Notes under the pieces: model-generated
The model's database searches: none
What the model was told of the DNA's origin: nothing
The model's input: the letters and a program-made list of their open reading frames with translations, nothing else
Assembly (NCBI GenBank): GCA_963764585.1
Contig: CAVXTB010000001.1
Span: 186,001-250,000, forward strand
Direction: 5' to 3'
Source: JAOPZW01 sp963764585
GTDB lineage: Bacteria > Actinomycetota > Thermoleophilia > Solirubrobacterales > Solirubrobacteraceae
Length of the DNA stretch: 64,000 nucleotides
Shown here: in pieces, positions 43,386 through 51,370 of the stretch
Layout: every line of letters begins with the position of its first letter
How positions within the stretch are numbered: position 1 is the first letter of the stretch
Position numbers and translations under genes: made by a program

Positions 43386-44525
43386 CTAGGCCGCCATCGG
43401 GCCGCGGCGCGTCTCGGCGTCGGTGAGGTCGTCCATCGTCGTGCCGCGCTTGCCCTCGGCGGCGACGAGGAGCTTGAAGTCGTGCGGGCTCGTGGCGAAC
43501 TGGACGGCGGTGTCCATCTCGACGCGACCGGCCTTGAGGTGCTCGTAGAGGTGCTGGTCGAAGGTCTGCATGCCGTAGAACGAGCCCTCGGCGATGACCT
43601 CGGGGAGCTTCCCGGTCTCGTCGGGGTTCATGATCATGTCGCGCACGCGGCCGGTCATCCGCAGGACCTCGCAGCACGCGATGCGGCCCTGGCCGTCGAG
43701 CGTCGGCACGAGGCGCTGCGACACCGCGCCCTTGAGCGTCGAGGCGATCATCGCGCGCACCTGGTTGTGCATGTGCGGCGGGAAGAAGTCGATGAGGCGG
43801 TTGACGGTCTCGGCCGCGTCGACGGTGTGGACGGTCGAGAAGACGAGGTGCCCGGTCTCCGCCGCGCTCAGCGCGGTGTGGACCGTCTCCTCGTCGCGCA
43901 TCTCGCCGATGAGGATCACGTCGGGGTCCTGGCGCAGGACGCGGCGCAGCGCGCGCTTGAACGAGCCGGTGTCCATGCCGACCTCGCGCTGGTTGATGAT
44001 CGACTGCTTGTCCTCGTGGAGGAACTCGAGCGGGTCCTCGACGGTGACGATGTGGCGCCGGCGCGTGGAGTTGATGTGGTCGATCATGGCGGCGAGCGTC
44101 GTCGACTTGCCCGAGCCGGTCGTGCCGGTCAGCAGGACGATGCCGCGCTCCTCCTCGGCCAGCTCGCGGATCACCGGCGGCAGCTCGAGCTGATCGATCG
44201 TCTTGATCGAGACCGGGATCGCGCGGACGACCAGCGAGACCGATCCGCGCTGGCGGAAGGCGTTGCAGCGGAAGCGCGCGACCCCCGGGATCGAGTAGGC
44301 GAAGTCGACCTCGCCCTCGTTGGCGAACTCCTCGAGCTTCTCGGGGTCGTGGAGCATCTCGCGCACCGCGCGCTCGGTGTCCTCGGGGGTCAGCGGCGAC
44401 AGGCCCTCGATGGGGCGCATCTGGCCGTCGACGCGCATGACCGGCGGGGCGGGCACCTTGAGGTGGAGGTCGGAGCCGCCCTTGTCGATGAGGTGGCCCA
44501 GGCAGAAGTGCAGATCGAAGCTCAT
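43386..44525 (-). CDS. pilT: PilT/GspE-like ATPase (twitching motility type)
   Basis: 379 residues. Walker A GTTGSGKST, the aspartate box VEDPLEFLHEDK, Walker B VILIGEMRDEET and the His box STVHTVDAAETVNRL match PilT retraction ATPases of type IV pili. The N-terminal PAS-like region (SDLHLKVPAPPVMRVDG) is present. No other pilus genes appear in the window, so it is an orphan here. The C-terminus includes a helical tail (DDLTDAETRRG). It would power pilus retraction or act in a related secretion/motility machine. Confidence 0.92.
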   Translation of the reverse strand: MSFDLHFCLGHLIDKGGSDLHLKVPAPPVMRVDGQMRPIEGLSPLTPEDTERAVREMLHDPEKLEEFANEGEVDFAYSIPGVARFRCNAFRQRGSVSLVVRAIPVSIKTIDQLELPPVIRELAEEERGIVLLTGTTGSGKSTTLAAMIDHINSTRRRHIVTVEDPLEFLHEDKQSIINQREVGMDTGSFKRALRRVLRQDPDVILIGEMRDEETVHTALSAAETGHLVFSTVHTVDAAETVNRLIDFFPPHMHNQVRAMIASTLKGAVSQRLVPTLDGQGRIACCEVLRMTGRVRDMIMNPDETGKLPEVIAEGSFYGMQTFDQHLYEHLKAGRVEMDTAVQFATSPHDFKLLVAAEGKRGTTMDDLTDAETRRGPMAA

Positions 44526-44640
44526 TGTCCGCTGGCATCGGCGCGACGGCTGCGGGCCTTGATGGGCGCTGGACGGACGTCGGCTGACGAGGTGTGGGAG
44601 ATCGCCACCCAGGTGGCCCCCCGAGACGTGCCCGCGGGCC

Positions 44641-44847
44641 GAGAGCGCCTATATCGACGCGCCCGCCCCGGGCAAGATCTTCGTCGGCACGATCTTCAAG
44701 GGCGAGCACTTCCACGTCGACCGCAGCGCCCGCGTCAAGAGCGGCAGCGCCAAGGGCCTGTGGCACCACGGCACCCGCATCGCCACGGGCAGCAAGGGCA
44801 CCTACAAGACGACCGGCTGGGTGAAGGCCTCGGCCTTCTGCTCGTAG
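44641..44847 (+). pseudogene. Remnant of a secreted SH3-like domain protein
   Basis: From about 44641 the frame reads ESAYIDAPAPGKIFVGTIFK and continues to a TAG at 44845-44847, about 68 codons with strong coding character (KGEHFHVDRSARVKSGSAKG). No start codon or signal peptide lies in this frame upstream; the preceding bases look like coding sequence in a different frame. It resembles the tail of small secreted SH3-type proteins. A 5' truncation or frameshift is likely; sequencing error is the alternative. Confidence 0.5.
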
Positions 44848-44850
44848 TCG

Positions 44851-45805
44851 TCAGTCGCCGCGCAGGCCCCGCATGAACGTCAGGATGCGGGGCCACAGCG
44901 CGGCCTTCGCCGCTTCGTCCGCGCCGGCTGAGCCTCCGAAGTCCCGGATCGTCGCCGTGGGCAGGTACGGAACCGCCGCGCCGACGCCGTGGCCAGCGTT
45001 CTCGAAGCGCAGATCGGGGTGCGCGTAGGCGAAGCGGTGCGCGGCGAGGCGCCGGTGCACGGCCTCGGCATAGTCGTACGACGGCCAGAGGGCGTCGACG
45101 CCACCCGACGCGGTCAGGACCGGCCCGGCGATGCGCTCCGCGCGGATCACCGCGTCGGGCGTGCGGACGGGATCGGGGTCGCCGAAGTCGACCGGCCGGA
45201 TGTGCGGTACGGAGCGACCCCCCAGCGTCCAGGCCGCCGAGCGCCCATCGTTCGACGGGTTCACCACGTTGCTGGGCACGAGCGCCGCCACGCCGTGCAC
45301 GAGCCGCGGATAGGTGGCGCCGATCAGCAGCGACGCCTCGCCCCCGCGCGACACCCCGATGACCACCACGCGTCGCGGATCGACGTCGGGGCGCGCCCGC
45401 AATCGCCGCAGGGCGCGGGCGAAGTACTCCAGCGGAATGTCCTTCAGCTCGCGCGGCAGCCCGGGCGCGTGGAAGTACGCCAGCGCCATCGCGGGATGGC
45501 CGTGCGAGGCGAGCAGCGCCGCTTCGCCGCCGGTCGTGAGGCCGCCGTCGGAGCCGCCGATCACCAGCGCGGCGGGCCGCCGTCCCGACCAGGTCGTCCA
45601 CGTGCGTGGTCGACGTCCATCTGCGGCCGTGGTCGTCGACCGTCGTCGCCTGCACGACCGCCGTGTTCCCAACGCCGCCGACGCGTATCCGCGGCGGCGC
45701 GTCGAGCAGGCCCTCGCGCGGCGTGGCCGAGATGGTCGGATGCGACGACGAGCCGCCGCAGCCGCCGAGCACCACGAGCACGGCGACCGCCAAGGCCCGG
45801 CGCAT
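44851..45805 (-). pseudogene. Frameshifted BAAT-type acyl-CoA thioesterase/alpha-beta hydrolase lipoprotein
   Basis: The N-terminal part, read from ATG 45805, has a lipobox (VLVVLGGCGG) and a beta-rich domain (GVGNTAVVQATTVDDHGRRW). The C-terminal part, from about 45585 on in another frame, carries the hydrolase core PAALVIGGSDGGL, nucleophile GVSRGGEAS and acid/His region ENAGHGVG. The two parts join cleanly if one extra base in a G/C run near 45580-45595 is removed. BAAT-type proteins hydrolyse acyl-CoA or related thioesters. It may be a true pseudogene or an assembly error; both halves look otherwise intact. Confidence 0.65.
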
Positions 45806-45826
45806 GCGCGGATGATCCCACCGACG

Positions 45827-45856
45827 ACGAAGGGCTCCCATCCGGGAGCCCTTCGT
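45827..45856. terminator. Strong bidirectional hairpin terminator
   Basis: ACGAAGGGCTCCC and GGGAGCCCTTCGT pair perfectly (13 bp) around a 4-nt loop. It lies 20 bp beyond the stop of the principal sigma factor gene and upstream of the frameshifted lipoprotein start, so it probably terminates the sigma factor transcript. Flanking sequence has a short T-containing tail only. Confidence 0.8.
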
Positions 45857-45875
45857 TCAAGCGGTGTGGCTGTGG

Positions 45876-46979
45876 CTACGCGACGTCGCGCAGCTTCTGC
45901 GCCTCGGCCAGCGACTGCAGCTTCTTCAGCGACTGGTTCTCGATCTGGCGGATGCGCTCGCGCGTGACGTTGAACGTCCGCCCGACCTCGTCGAGCGTGC
46001 GCGGGTGCTCGCCGCCGAGCCCGTAGCGCAGCTCGAGGACGCGCCGCTCGCGGTAGGAGAGGTTCTCCAGCGCCTCGCGCAGCGCCTCCTTGGTCAGGAT
46101 CTCGGCCGCGCGCTCGTACGGCGACTCGGCGCGCTCGTCGGCGATGAACTGGCCGAACTCCGACTCCTCCTCGTCGCCGACCGGCTTCTCCAGCGAGACC
46201 GGCGCCTGCGCGGAGCGCTTGATCGAGTCGACCTCCTCGGGGTCGATGCCCGTGACCTCGGCGATCTCCTCGGCCGTGGGCTCGCGCCCGAGCTCGGTGA
46301 CGAGCTTGCGCTCGGCGCGCCCGATCTTGTTGAGCTTCTCGACGACGTGCACGGGGATGCGGATCGTGCGCGCCTTGTCGGCCAGCGCGCGAGCGATGGC
46401 CTGGCGGATCCACCACGTGGCGTAGGTCGAGAACTTGAAGCCCTTGCGGTAGTCGAACTTCTCGGCCGCGCGCACCAGACCGAGCGTGCCCTCCTGGATG
46501 AGGTCCAGGAACGGCAGGCCCTGGTTGCGGTAGTTCTTGGCGATCGAGACGACCAGGCGCAGGTTCGACTCGACCATCTTCTGCTTGGCGTCGAGATCGC
46601 CGCGCTCGATGCGCTTGGCGAGGTCGACCTCCTCCTGCGCGGTCAGCAGCCGGACCTTGCCGATGTCCTTCAGGAAGAGCTGAAGGGAGTCGGTCGTCAT
46701 GTCCGGGCGCAGGTCGAGCGTGGTCTTGGCCTTGCGCCGCGTGCGCTTGTCCGGGGCCCGCTCGACCTCCTTGGCCGCCGCGACGGCGGGGTCGATGTCC
46801 TCGACGAGCTCGATCTCCGACTTCTCGAAGAAGCCGTGCAGCTCCTCGACGTCGGACTCGTCGAGATCGAGCTCGGCGACCGCGTCCGCGATCTCCGCGA
46901 ACGTCAGGACGCCGACCTGCTGACCCTTGGCGACGAGGCCCTTGATCTCTTCGAGTTCCTGGAGTTCAACAACTGACAT
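45876..46979 (-). CDS. rpoD: Principal RNA polymerase sigma factor (RpoD/SigA type)
   Basis: 367 residues. Region 2 contains NLRLVVSIAKNYRNQGLPFL, the core-binding DLIQEGTLGL and the -10-recognition helix FKFSTYATWWIRQAI; region 3 has IRIPVHVVEKLNKIGRAER; region 4.2 ends with LDEVGRTFNVTRERIRQIEN for the -35 element. It is shorter than E. coli RpoD, lacking its long non-conserved region. ATG 46979 (MSVVELQELEEI) is preferred: an upstream in-frame start at 47216 would add unconserved basic sequence. As the housekeeping sigma factor it sets the -10 preference that may underlie the leaderless promoters in this window. Confidence 0.95.
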   Translation of the reverse strand: MSVVELQELEEIKGLVAKGQQVGVLTFAEIADAVAELDLDESDVEELHGFFEKSEIELVEDIDPAVAAAKEVERAPDKRTRRKAKTTLDLRPDMTTDSLQLFLKDIGKVRLLTAQEEVDLAKRIERGDLDAKQKMVESNLRLVVSIAKNYRNQGLPFLDLIQEGTLGLVRAAEKFDYRKGFKFSTYATWWIRQAIARALADKARTIRIPVHVVEKLNKIGRAERKLVTELGREPTAEEIAEVTGIDPEEVDSIKRSAQAPVSLEKPVGDEEESEFGQFIADERAESPYERAAEILTKEALREALENLSYRERRVLELRYGLGGEHPRTLDEVGRTFNVTRERIRQIENQSLKKLQSLAEAQKLRDVA

Positions 46980-47245
46980 GTGCGTCCGTTCGGTTCGCCG
47001 GGATCGGGGGCGTCCCCGGCATGAATCTCTAAGGGAGGCCGCTGGGCGGCTCTGTAGGCGGGCGTACCCCGCCCAAACGTACAGTCCCAGCGTAGCCGGT
47101 GATGATACGGCGCTCGACGCCATGCGCTCAAGGGCTGCGGCGATGTTCGGGGGTCGCCTTTCCGCTATTACGTGAAACGGAGTCGTTCGTTTCAAGTTTC
47201 GGGCCGCGCGGGGCATCGCTGCAGCGGTGCGGCAGAATCCTGGCC

Positions 47246-47599
47246 ATGGCTTCGAGCGATCGCTCTACAGACGCCGACGAGCGCGAGGTCTTCGCGGGTC
47301 TGCCCAACGCGCGGCCGCACCGGCGCAGCGCCAAGCGCGACCGCCCGGCACGTGCGGCCGCCGCGCCGGCGAAGGCCAAGCCCGCTGCCACGCCGAACGC
47401 GGCCGCGAAGCCGAAGGCCAAGCCGGCCGAGAAGATCCCGCCGGCCGGCTACGCGACGCCCCGCGCCCACGACAACGTGCCGCACGGAGCCGATCTCATC
47501 GGCACCGCGGTGCAGGCGGCGGGCGAGCTGGCCCAGATCGGCATCGCCGCGGGCGGCCGCGCGCTGAAGTCCGCCATCCAGCGGCTTCCGCGCCCGTAG
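47246..47599 (+). CDS. Small alanine/lysine/proline-rich protein of unknown function
   Basis: 117 residues. The central region is a low-complexity Ala/Lys/Pro stretch (AAAPAKAKPAATPNAAAKPK) and the C-terminal ~40 residues form a predicted amphipathic helix (GADLIGTAVQAAGELAQIG). The start ATG 47246 has CAGAAT about 8 nt upstream. The basic, repeat-like centre resembles actinobacterial nucleoid or cell-surface proteins, but no function can be assigned. A short hairpin, CGCCCG-TAG-CGGGCG, spans its stop (47591-47605). The riboswitch and RlpA gene follow. Confidence 0.6.
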   Translation: MASSDRSTDADEREVFAGLPNARPHRRSAKRDRPARAAAAPAKAKPAATPNAAAKPKAKPAEKIPPAGYATPRAHDNVPHGADLIGTAVQAAGELAQIGIAAGGRALKSAIQRLPRP

Positions 47600-47637
47600 C
47601 GGGCGGAGCACATAACTGCGCCACTGATCGGGTAGGC

Positions 47638-47800
47638 TGCCGCGCGTCTGCCGAGTCTGCGGGTGCCTGACACCCGTGGAGCGGGGGAACCACTGCGGTC
47701 CGCATTGCGGTCCGCTGGGGCGAATCCGGCCCGTGCGGTCGGTAGCGCCGCTTGTTCGGCGCGAGCCCGTCAGCTCACCCCGTAGGCCGTCGAACAAGGA
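47638..47800 (+). promoter_or_regulatory. ydaO/yuaA-type cyclic-di-AMP riboswitch
   Basis: The leader before the RlpA-like gene carries the conserved strings of the ydaO class: GCGGGGGAACCAC (47681-47693), TGGGGCGAATCC (47716-47727), a GCGCCG/CGGCGC hairpin (47744-47761) and AGCCCGTCAGCTCACCCCG followed by TAGGC. Their order and spacing fit the class, which binds c-di-AMP and controls cell-wall hydrolase, rpf and osmolyte genes in actinobacteria and Bacillota. Binding normally turns expression off. Exact ends are approximate. Confidence 0.88.
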
Positions 47801-47815
47801 CCCCCCAACCCCCCG

Positions 47816-48538
47816 TTGCCCCGTCACATCGCGACCCTGAGTGCGCTCGTGTGCGCCGCCTGCTGTGTTGCAGCCGCCGCGGCGAGCGCCGACGTGCCGG
47901 CCCCGGCCGGCGTGCCGTCGCTCTTCACGCGCCCCGGCGAGCTGCTCGGCAACACGCTGCGCTTTCGTGGCGTGCTGCCCGCCGACCAGGCCGGGCAGAC
48001 CCTGCAGGTCCAGCGCCAGCAGCCCGACGGGAGCTGGACGCAGACCGCGACGGCGGTCGTCGCCCCCGACGGCTCGTTCCTGGCGCGCTGGCGCACCGAC
48101 GAGATCGGCAGCTTCACGGTCCGCGCGATCGTCGCGGGCGCCCAGGCCCAGACCGCCGAGGCGTCGGCGCCGACGACGAGCGTGACCGTGTACCGCCCCG
48201 CCCGCGCGACCTGGTTCGGCCCGGGCTTCTACGGCAAGCACACCGCGTGCGGCCAGGTGATGAGCCACGCGCTGCTCGGCGTCGCCCACCGCACGCTGCC
48301 GTGCGGCACGCCGGTCGCCCTGTTCCTCGGCGGCAAGGCGATCACCGTGCCGGTCATCGATCGCGGCCCGTTCGCCAACGGCGCCCGCTACGACCTCACC
48401 TCGGCCGCCGCGCAGGCCATCGGCATGAAGCAGACGAGCACCGTCGGCGTCGTGCCCCAGCGCGGCGCGCAGATGGCGCCGCCGGCGCCGGCACCGTCGC
48501 CTTACGCAGGCACGGGCGGCGCCTCGCCGGCTCCCTGA
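47816..48538 (+). CDS. RlpA-like secreted double-psi beta-barrel protein
   Basis: 240 residues. A signal peptide (ATLSALVCAACCVAAAAASA) is followed by a beta-rich region of about 90 residues, then the double-psi beta-barrel: ATWFGPGFYGKHTACGQVM, LPCGTPVALFLGGKAITVPV and IDRGPFANGARYDLTSAAA. RlpA-type domains act on peptidoglycan or bind to it at the cell surface. It starts at TTG 47816. It is directly downstream of a c-di-AMP riboswitch, so its level should follow c-di-AMP, linking cell-wall remodelling to turgor. The C-terminus is a proline-rich tail. Confidence 0.85.
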   Translation: MPRHIATLSALVCAACCVAAAAASADVPAPAGVPSLFTRPGELLGNTLRFRGVLPADQAGQTLQVQRQQPDGSWTQTATAVVAPDGSFLARWRTDEIGSFTVRAIVAGAQAQTAEASAPTTSVTVYRPARATWFGPGFYGKHTACGQVMSHALLGVAHRTLPCGTPVALFLGGKAITVPVIDRGPFANGARYDLTSAAAQAIGMKQTSTVGVVPQRGAQMAPPAPAPSPYAGTGGASPAP

Positions 48539-48627
48539 GGTCATCCGCCGTCGTTTCGCGGCAGTTCGCGGCGAAGGCACCGAGGAGGACGGGCCGAATC
48601 GCCTCGGTGAGCGCGCCCGCGCCTCAC

Positions 48628-48685
48628 GAGCACCGAGTGTCGAGTTTGTCTGGCATATGCCGACAAAGTCGACACTCGTGCTCGG
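48628..48685. repeat. Near-perfect 58-bp palindrome related to the 35-kb inverted repeat
   Basis: The left arm begins CGAGCACCGAGTGTCGAG and the right arm ends GTCGACACTCGTGCTCG, around the palindromic centre GGCATATGCC (48653-48662). Arms pair over about 33 bp with one mismatch and two single-base bulges. Its first 17 bases are identical to 35457-35473. It lies between two convergent genes, so it could act as a bidirectional terminator, but the other copy lies between divergent genes, arguing for a mobile or structural repeat. Confidence 0.85.
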
Positions 48686-48767
48686 GCGCGCCTCCGTGAG
48701 CGGCCGACCCACCCTCCCTCGATGCCCCTGCGCCGCGCACCGCCACAAGCGCCGCGCGGAGACCGCG

Positions 48768-49646
48768 TCAAACCACCGGCACGCCCGCCGCCCGCGCCGC
48801 GTAGAGCGCCTCGTCGGCGCGCGCGACCAGCGACTCCGCCTCGGCGCCGTCCGCCGGGCTCGCCGCGAGGCCCATCGAGACCGTCGGCGGCGCGCCCCGC
48901 AGCGGCGCGACCGTCGCGACGGCGTCGGCCAGGCGCTCGGCGAGCGCGCGCGCTCCCGGCGCGCCGAGCTCGGCGGCGACGAGCCACAGGCGCCCGTCGT
49001 CCTCGCGGCCGAGGACGTCGCCGGGGCGCAGCTCTCCGCGCACCGCGTCCTCGATGGCGCCCAGCGCCGCGGCGGCGCCGCCGGCATCGGCGGACGCCAG
49101 CCGCGCGGCGTCGTCGGCCTCGATCGCGACGAGCGCGAACGGCCGGCCGGCGGCGAGGTGGCGCTCGATCGCGCCGCGCCAGTCGCCGCGCGCGTCGTGC
49201 ACGCGGAAGTCCGTGCCTCCGAGCGAAGCGACGCTCACCGCGTCGCAGACGAAGGCCAGGCGCTCGGCGAGCGCCGCCGTCGTCGCGGCGTCGAGCGGCG
49301 CCATCGCCACGGTCAGCGCCTCCCAGAGCGCACCGCGCAGGAGCCCGACCGCCGCCACCGTGCTCGCGGCGTCGCCGGCGCCGGCGAGGGCGCCCGCGCG
49401 TGGCGCGAGCGGCTCGAGCTCCGCCAAGGCGCTGTCCGAGCCGACCGCGCGCAGGATCGCCGCGCACAGCGCAGGCCCCTCGGCCGCCAGGTCGGCCGTG
49501 GGCAGCGCCGCGGCGTCGCGCAGCGGCCGCGCGGCCATCAGCGCGAGCAGCCAGCCCTTGGCCGGCGCGTCGCCGTCCGCGAGCGCGGCGGGCGGCACGT
49601 CGGCGACCGGACGCGGCCGCCGCAGGCCGAGCGGAGCCTCGGGCAT
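48768..49646 (-). CDS. Degenerate GGDEF-domain protein
   Basis: 292 residues. The C-terminal ~150 residues follow a GGDEF layout: RPFALVAIEADDAARLASAD, then GREDDGRLWLVAAELG where the GG(D/E)EF signature should stand, and VSMGLAASPADGAEAESLVARADEALYAARAAG. With GREDDGR in place of GGDEF the cyclase is almost certainly inactive; such domains bind GTP or c-di-GMP, or act as scaffolds. The N-terminal half is alanine-rich and unrecognised. TATCCA lies 6 nt before the ATG, fitting a leaderless start. Confidence 0.75.
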   Translation of the reverse strand: MPEAPLGLRRPRPVADVPPAALADGDAPAKGWLLALMAARPLRDAAALPTADLAAEGPALCAAILRAVGSDSALAELEPLAPRAGALAGAGDAASTVAAVGLLRGALWEALTVAMAPLDAATTAALAERLAFVCDAVSVASLGGTDFRVHDARGDWRGAIERHLAAGRPFALVAIEADDAARLASADAGGAAAALGAIEDAVRGELRPGDVLGREDDGRLWLVAAELGAPGARALAERLADAVATVAPLRGAPPTVSMGLAASPADGAEAESLVARADEALYAARAAGVPVV

Positions 49647-49692
49647 GGGCCCTGGATACCAGCTTGGGCCGACGGCAGCGATGATCTGCACC

Positions 49693-50877
49693 ATGCCGCT
49701 CTCCATCGACGACGCGCGCGACAAGGTCCTCACCGCCGTGCGCGGGCCACTGACGCCCGAGGAGGTCGCGGTCCGGAACGCGCTCGGGCGCGTCCTGGCC
49801 GAGGACGTCGCCGCCGAGCGCGACGTGCCGGCGTTCGCCAACAGCGCGATGGACGGCTTCGCCGTGCGCTCGGGCCCGGCCGGGCGCACCTTGGGGATCA
49901 TCGGCGAGTCGCGCGCGGGCGCGCCCGCGACGGTCAGCGTCGGCGACGGCGAGGCGGTACGCATCTCCACCGGCGCCGCGCTGCCCGACGGCGCCGACGC
50001 GGTGCTGCAGGTCGAGCTCGTGACGGTCGACGGCGTGCGCGTCACGCTCGACGACGACGTCGACGCGGGGCGCAACGTCCGCCCCGCCGGCGACGACCTG
50101 CAGGCCGGCGCGACCATCCTCCCCGCCGGCACCCGCATGGGCGCCGCCGAGATCGGCCTCGCGGTCGCGTGCGGGCGCAGCCACGTCGCGTGCACGCGCG
50201 TGCCGCGGGTGGTCGTGCTCGCGACCGGCGACGAGCTCGTCGCCCCGGGGGCGCCGCTCGCGCCGGGCCAGCTGCACGAGACCAACGGGCTGACGCTGCG
50301 CGCGCTCGCCACGCTGGCCGGCGCCGACGTCGTGCGCGCCGAGGTCGTGCCCGACAGCGAAGAGCGGACGCGCGCGGCGATCGACGCCGCGCTCGCGGAC
50401 GCCGACGTGCTCGTGCTGTCGGGCGGCGTCTCGGTCGGCCCACACGACCACGTCAAGCCCGCGCTGCAGGCGCTCGGCGTCGAGCAGGTCTTCTGGCGCG
50501 TGGCGCTGCGCCCGGGCCGGCCGACGTGGTTCGGCACGCGCGGCGAGACGCTCGTCTTCGGCCTGCCCGGCAACCCGGTGTCGGCGATGGTCACCTTCCT
50601 GCTCTTCGCGCGCCCGGCGCTCGCCGCCCTGCAGGGCGCGCCGCATCAGCCCGAGCGCCTGATCGCGCGCCTCGGCGCCGCGATCCCGCGCCACCCCGAC
50701 CGCGACGAGTGCGTGCGCGTCACCCTGCGCGAGGGCATCGCGATGCCCACCGGCCCGCAGGGGTCCCACCAGCTTCGCTCGATGCTCGGCGCCGACGGCC
50801 TGGCGATCGTGCCGGCGGGCGAGGGGACGCTCGCGCCCGGCGCGGAGGTCGAGGTCGAGCGCCTCGACCGCTGGTGA
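49693..50877 (+). CDS. moeA: Molybdopterin molybdenumtransferase (MoeA)
   Basis: 394 residues that insert molybdenum into adenylylated molybdopterin to form the cofactor. The four MoeA domains are visible: AEDVAAERDVPAFANSAMDG at the N-terminus, ISTGAALPDGADAVLQ, the ATGDELVAPG...LVLSGGVSVGPHDHVKPAL active-site domain, and the C-terminal beta-barrel (GLPGNPVSAMVTF...VRVTLREG). It ends with the next gene overlapping by 1 nt (TGATG). No other molybdenum-cofactor genes are adjacent. Confidence 0.93.
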   Translation: MPLSIDDARDKVLTAVRGPLTPEEVAVRNALGRVLAEDVAAERDVPAFANSAMDGFAVRSGPAGRTLGIIGESRAGAPATVSVGDGEAVRISTGAALPDGADAVLQVELVTVDGVRVTLDDDVDAGRNVRPAGDDLQAGATILPAGTRMGAAEIGLAVACGRSHVACTRVPRVVVLATGDELVAPGAPLAPGQLHETNGLTLRALATLAGADVVRAEVVPDSEERTRAAIDAALADADVLVLSGGVSVGPHDHVKPALQALGVEQVFWRVALRPGRPTWFGTRGETLVFGLPGNPVSAMVTFLLFARPALAALQGAPHQPERLIARLGAAIPRHPDRDECVRVTLREGIAMPTGPQGSHQLRSMLGADGLAIVPAGEGTLAPGAEVEVERLDRW

Positions 50878-51332
50878 TGGTCGGCGTCAGGCACACGCTC
50901 AGCGTCGCCGCGCCGATCGAGCGCGCGTTCGCGGTCTTCACCGAGGGCCTGGGGCGCTGGTGGCCGGCCTCGCACCACATCGGCAGGGCCGACATGGTCG
51001 ACGCGATCATCGAGCCACGTGCGGGCGGGCGCTGGTACGAGAGGGACGCCGATGGCAGCGAGTGCGAGTGGGGCTACGTGATCGCATGGGAGCCGCCGCA
51101 GCGGGTGGTGCTGGCCTGGCAGCTCGACGCCGACTGGTGCTACGACCCCGAGCTCGTCACCGAGGTCGAGGTGCGCTTCGAGGCCGACGGCGACCGCACC
51201 CAGGTCACGCTCGAGCACCGCCACCTCGAGCGCATGGGCGAGCGCGCCGACGAGGTGCGCCGAGCGATCGACTCGCCCGAGGGCTGGCGCGGGATCCTCG
51301 AGCGCTACGCCGACGCGGCCGGCGCGCGATAG
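50877..51332 (+). CDS. SRPBCC-family (AHSA1/START-like) protein
   Basis: 151 residues. It has the SRPBCC pattern: TLSVAAPIERAFAVFTEGLGRWWP at the N-terminus, then IIEPRAGGRWYERDADGSECEWGYVIAWEPPQRVVLAW and a C-terminal helix with ERMGERADEVRRAI. The fold binds hydrophobic ligands; AHSA1-like members are often stress proteins or toxin/drug-binding proteins. The ATG overlaps the moeA stop by 1 nt. Function is otherwise unknown. Confidence 0.85.
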   Translation: MVGVRHTLSVAAPIERAFAVFTEGLGRWWPASHHIGRADMVDAIIEPRAGGRWYERDADGSECEWGYVIAWEPPQRVVLAWQLDADWCYDPELVTEVEVRFEADGDRTQVTLEHRHLERMGERADEVRRAIDSPEGWRGILERYADAAGAR

Positions 51333-51370
51333 CCGATTCCTCGCGCCTCGCGCGCGGGTACGCTCCCAGC

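Noticed and set aside
42237..44876. An 879-residue plus-strand open frame opposite AIM24 and pilT
   Set aside because: Same shadow effect. The opposite strand has recognisable AIM24, cupin and PilT domains.
47161..47202. Possible parS-like site near 47168 (TTACGTGAAAC)
   Set aside because: Only the right half matches the parS consensus and the left half is wrong, so it is not reported as a site.
46980..47216. Longer N-terminus for the principal sigma factor
   Set aside because: The added residues are basic and unlike sigma region 1; ATG 46979 gives the expected start.
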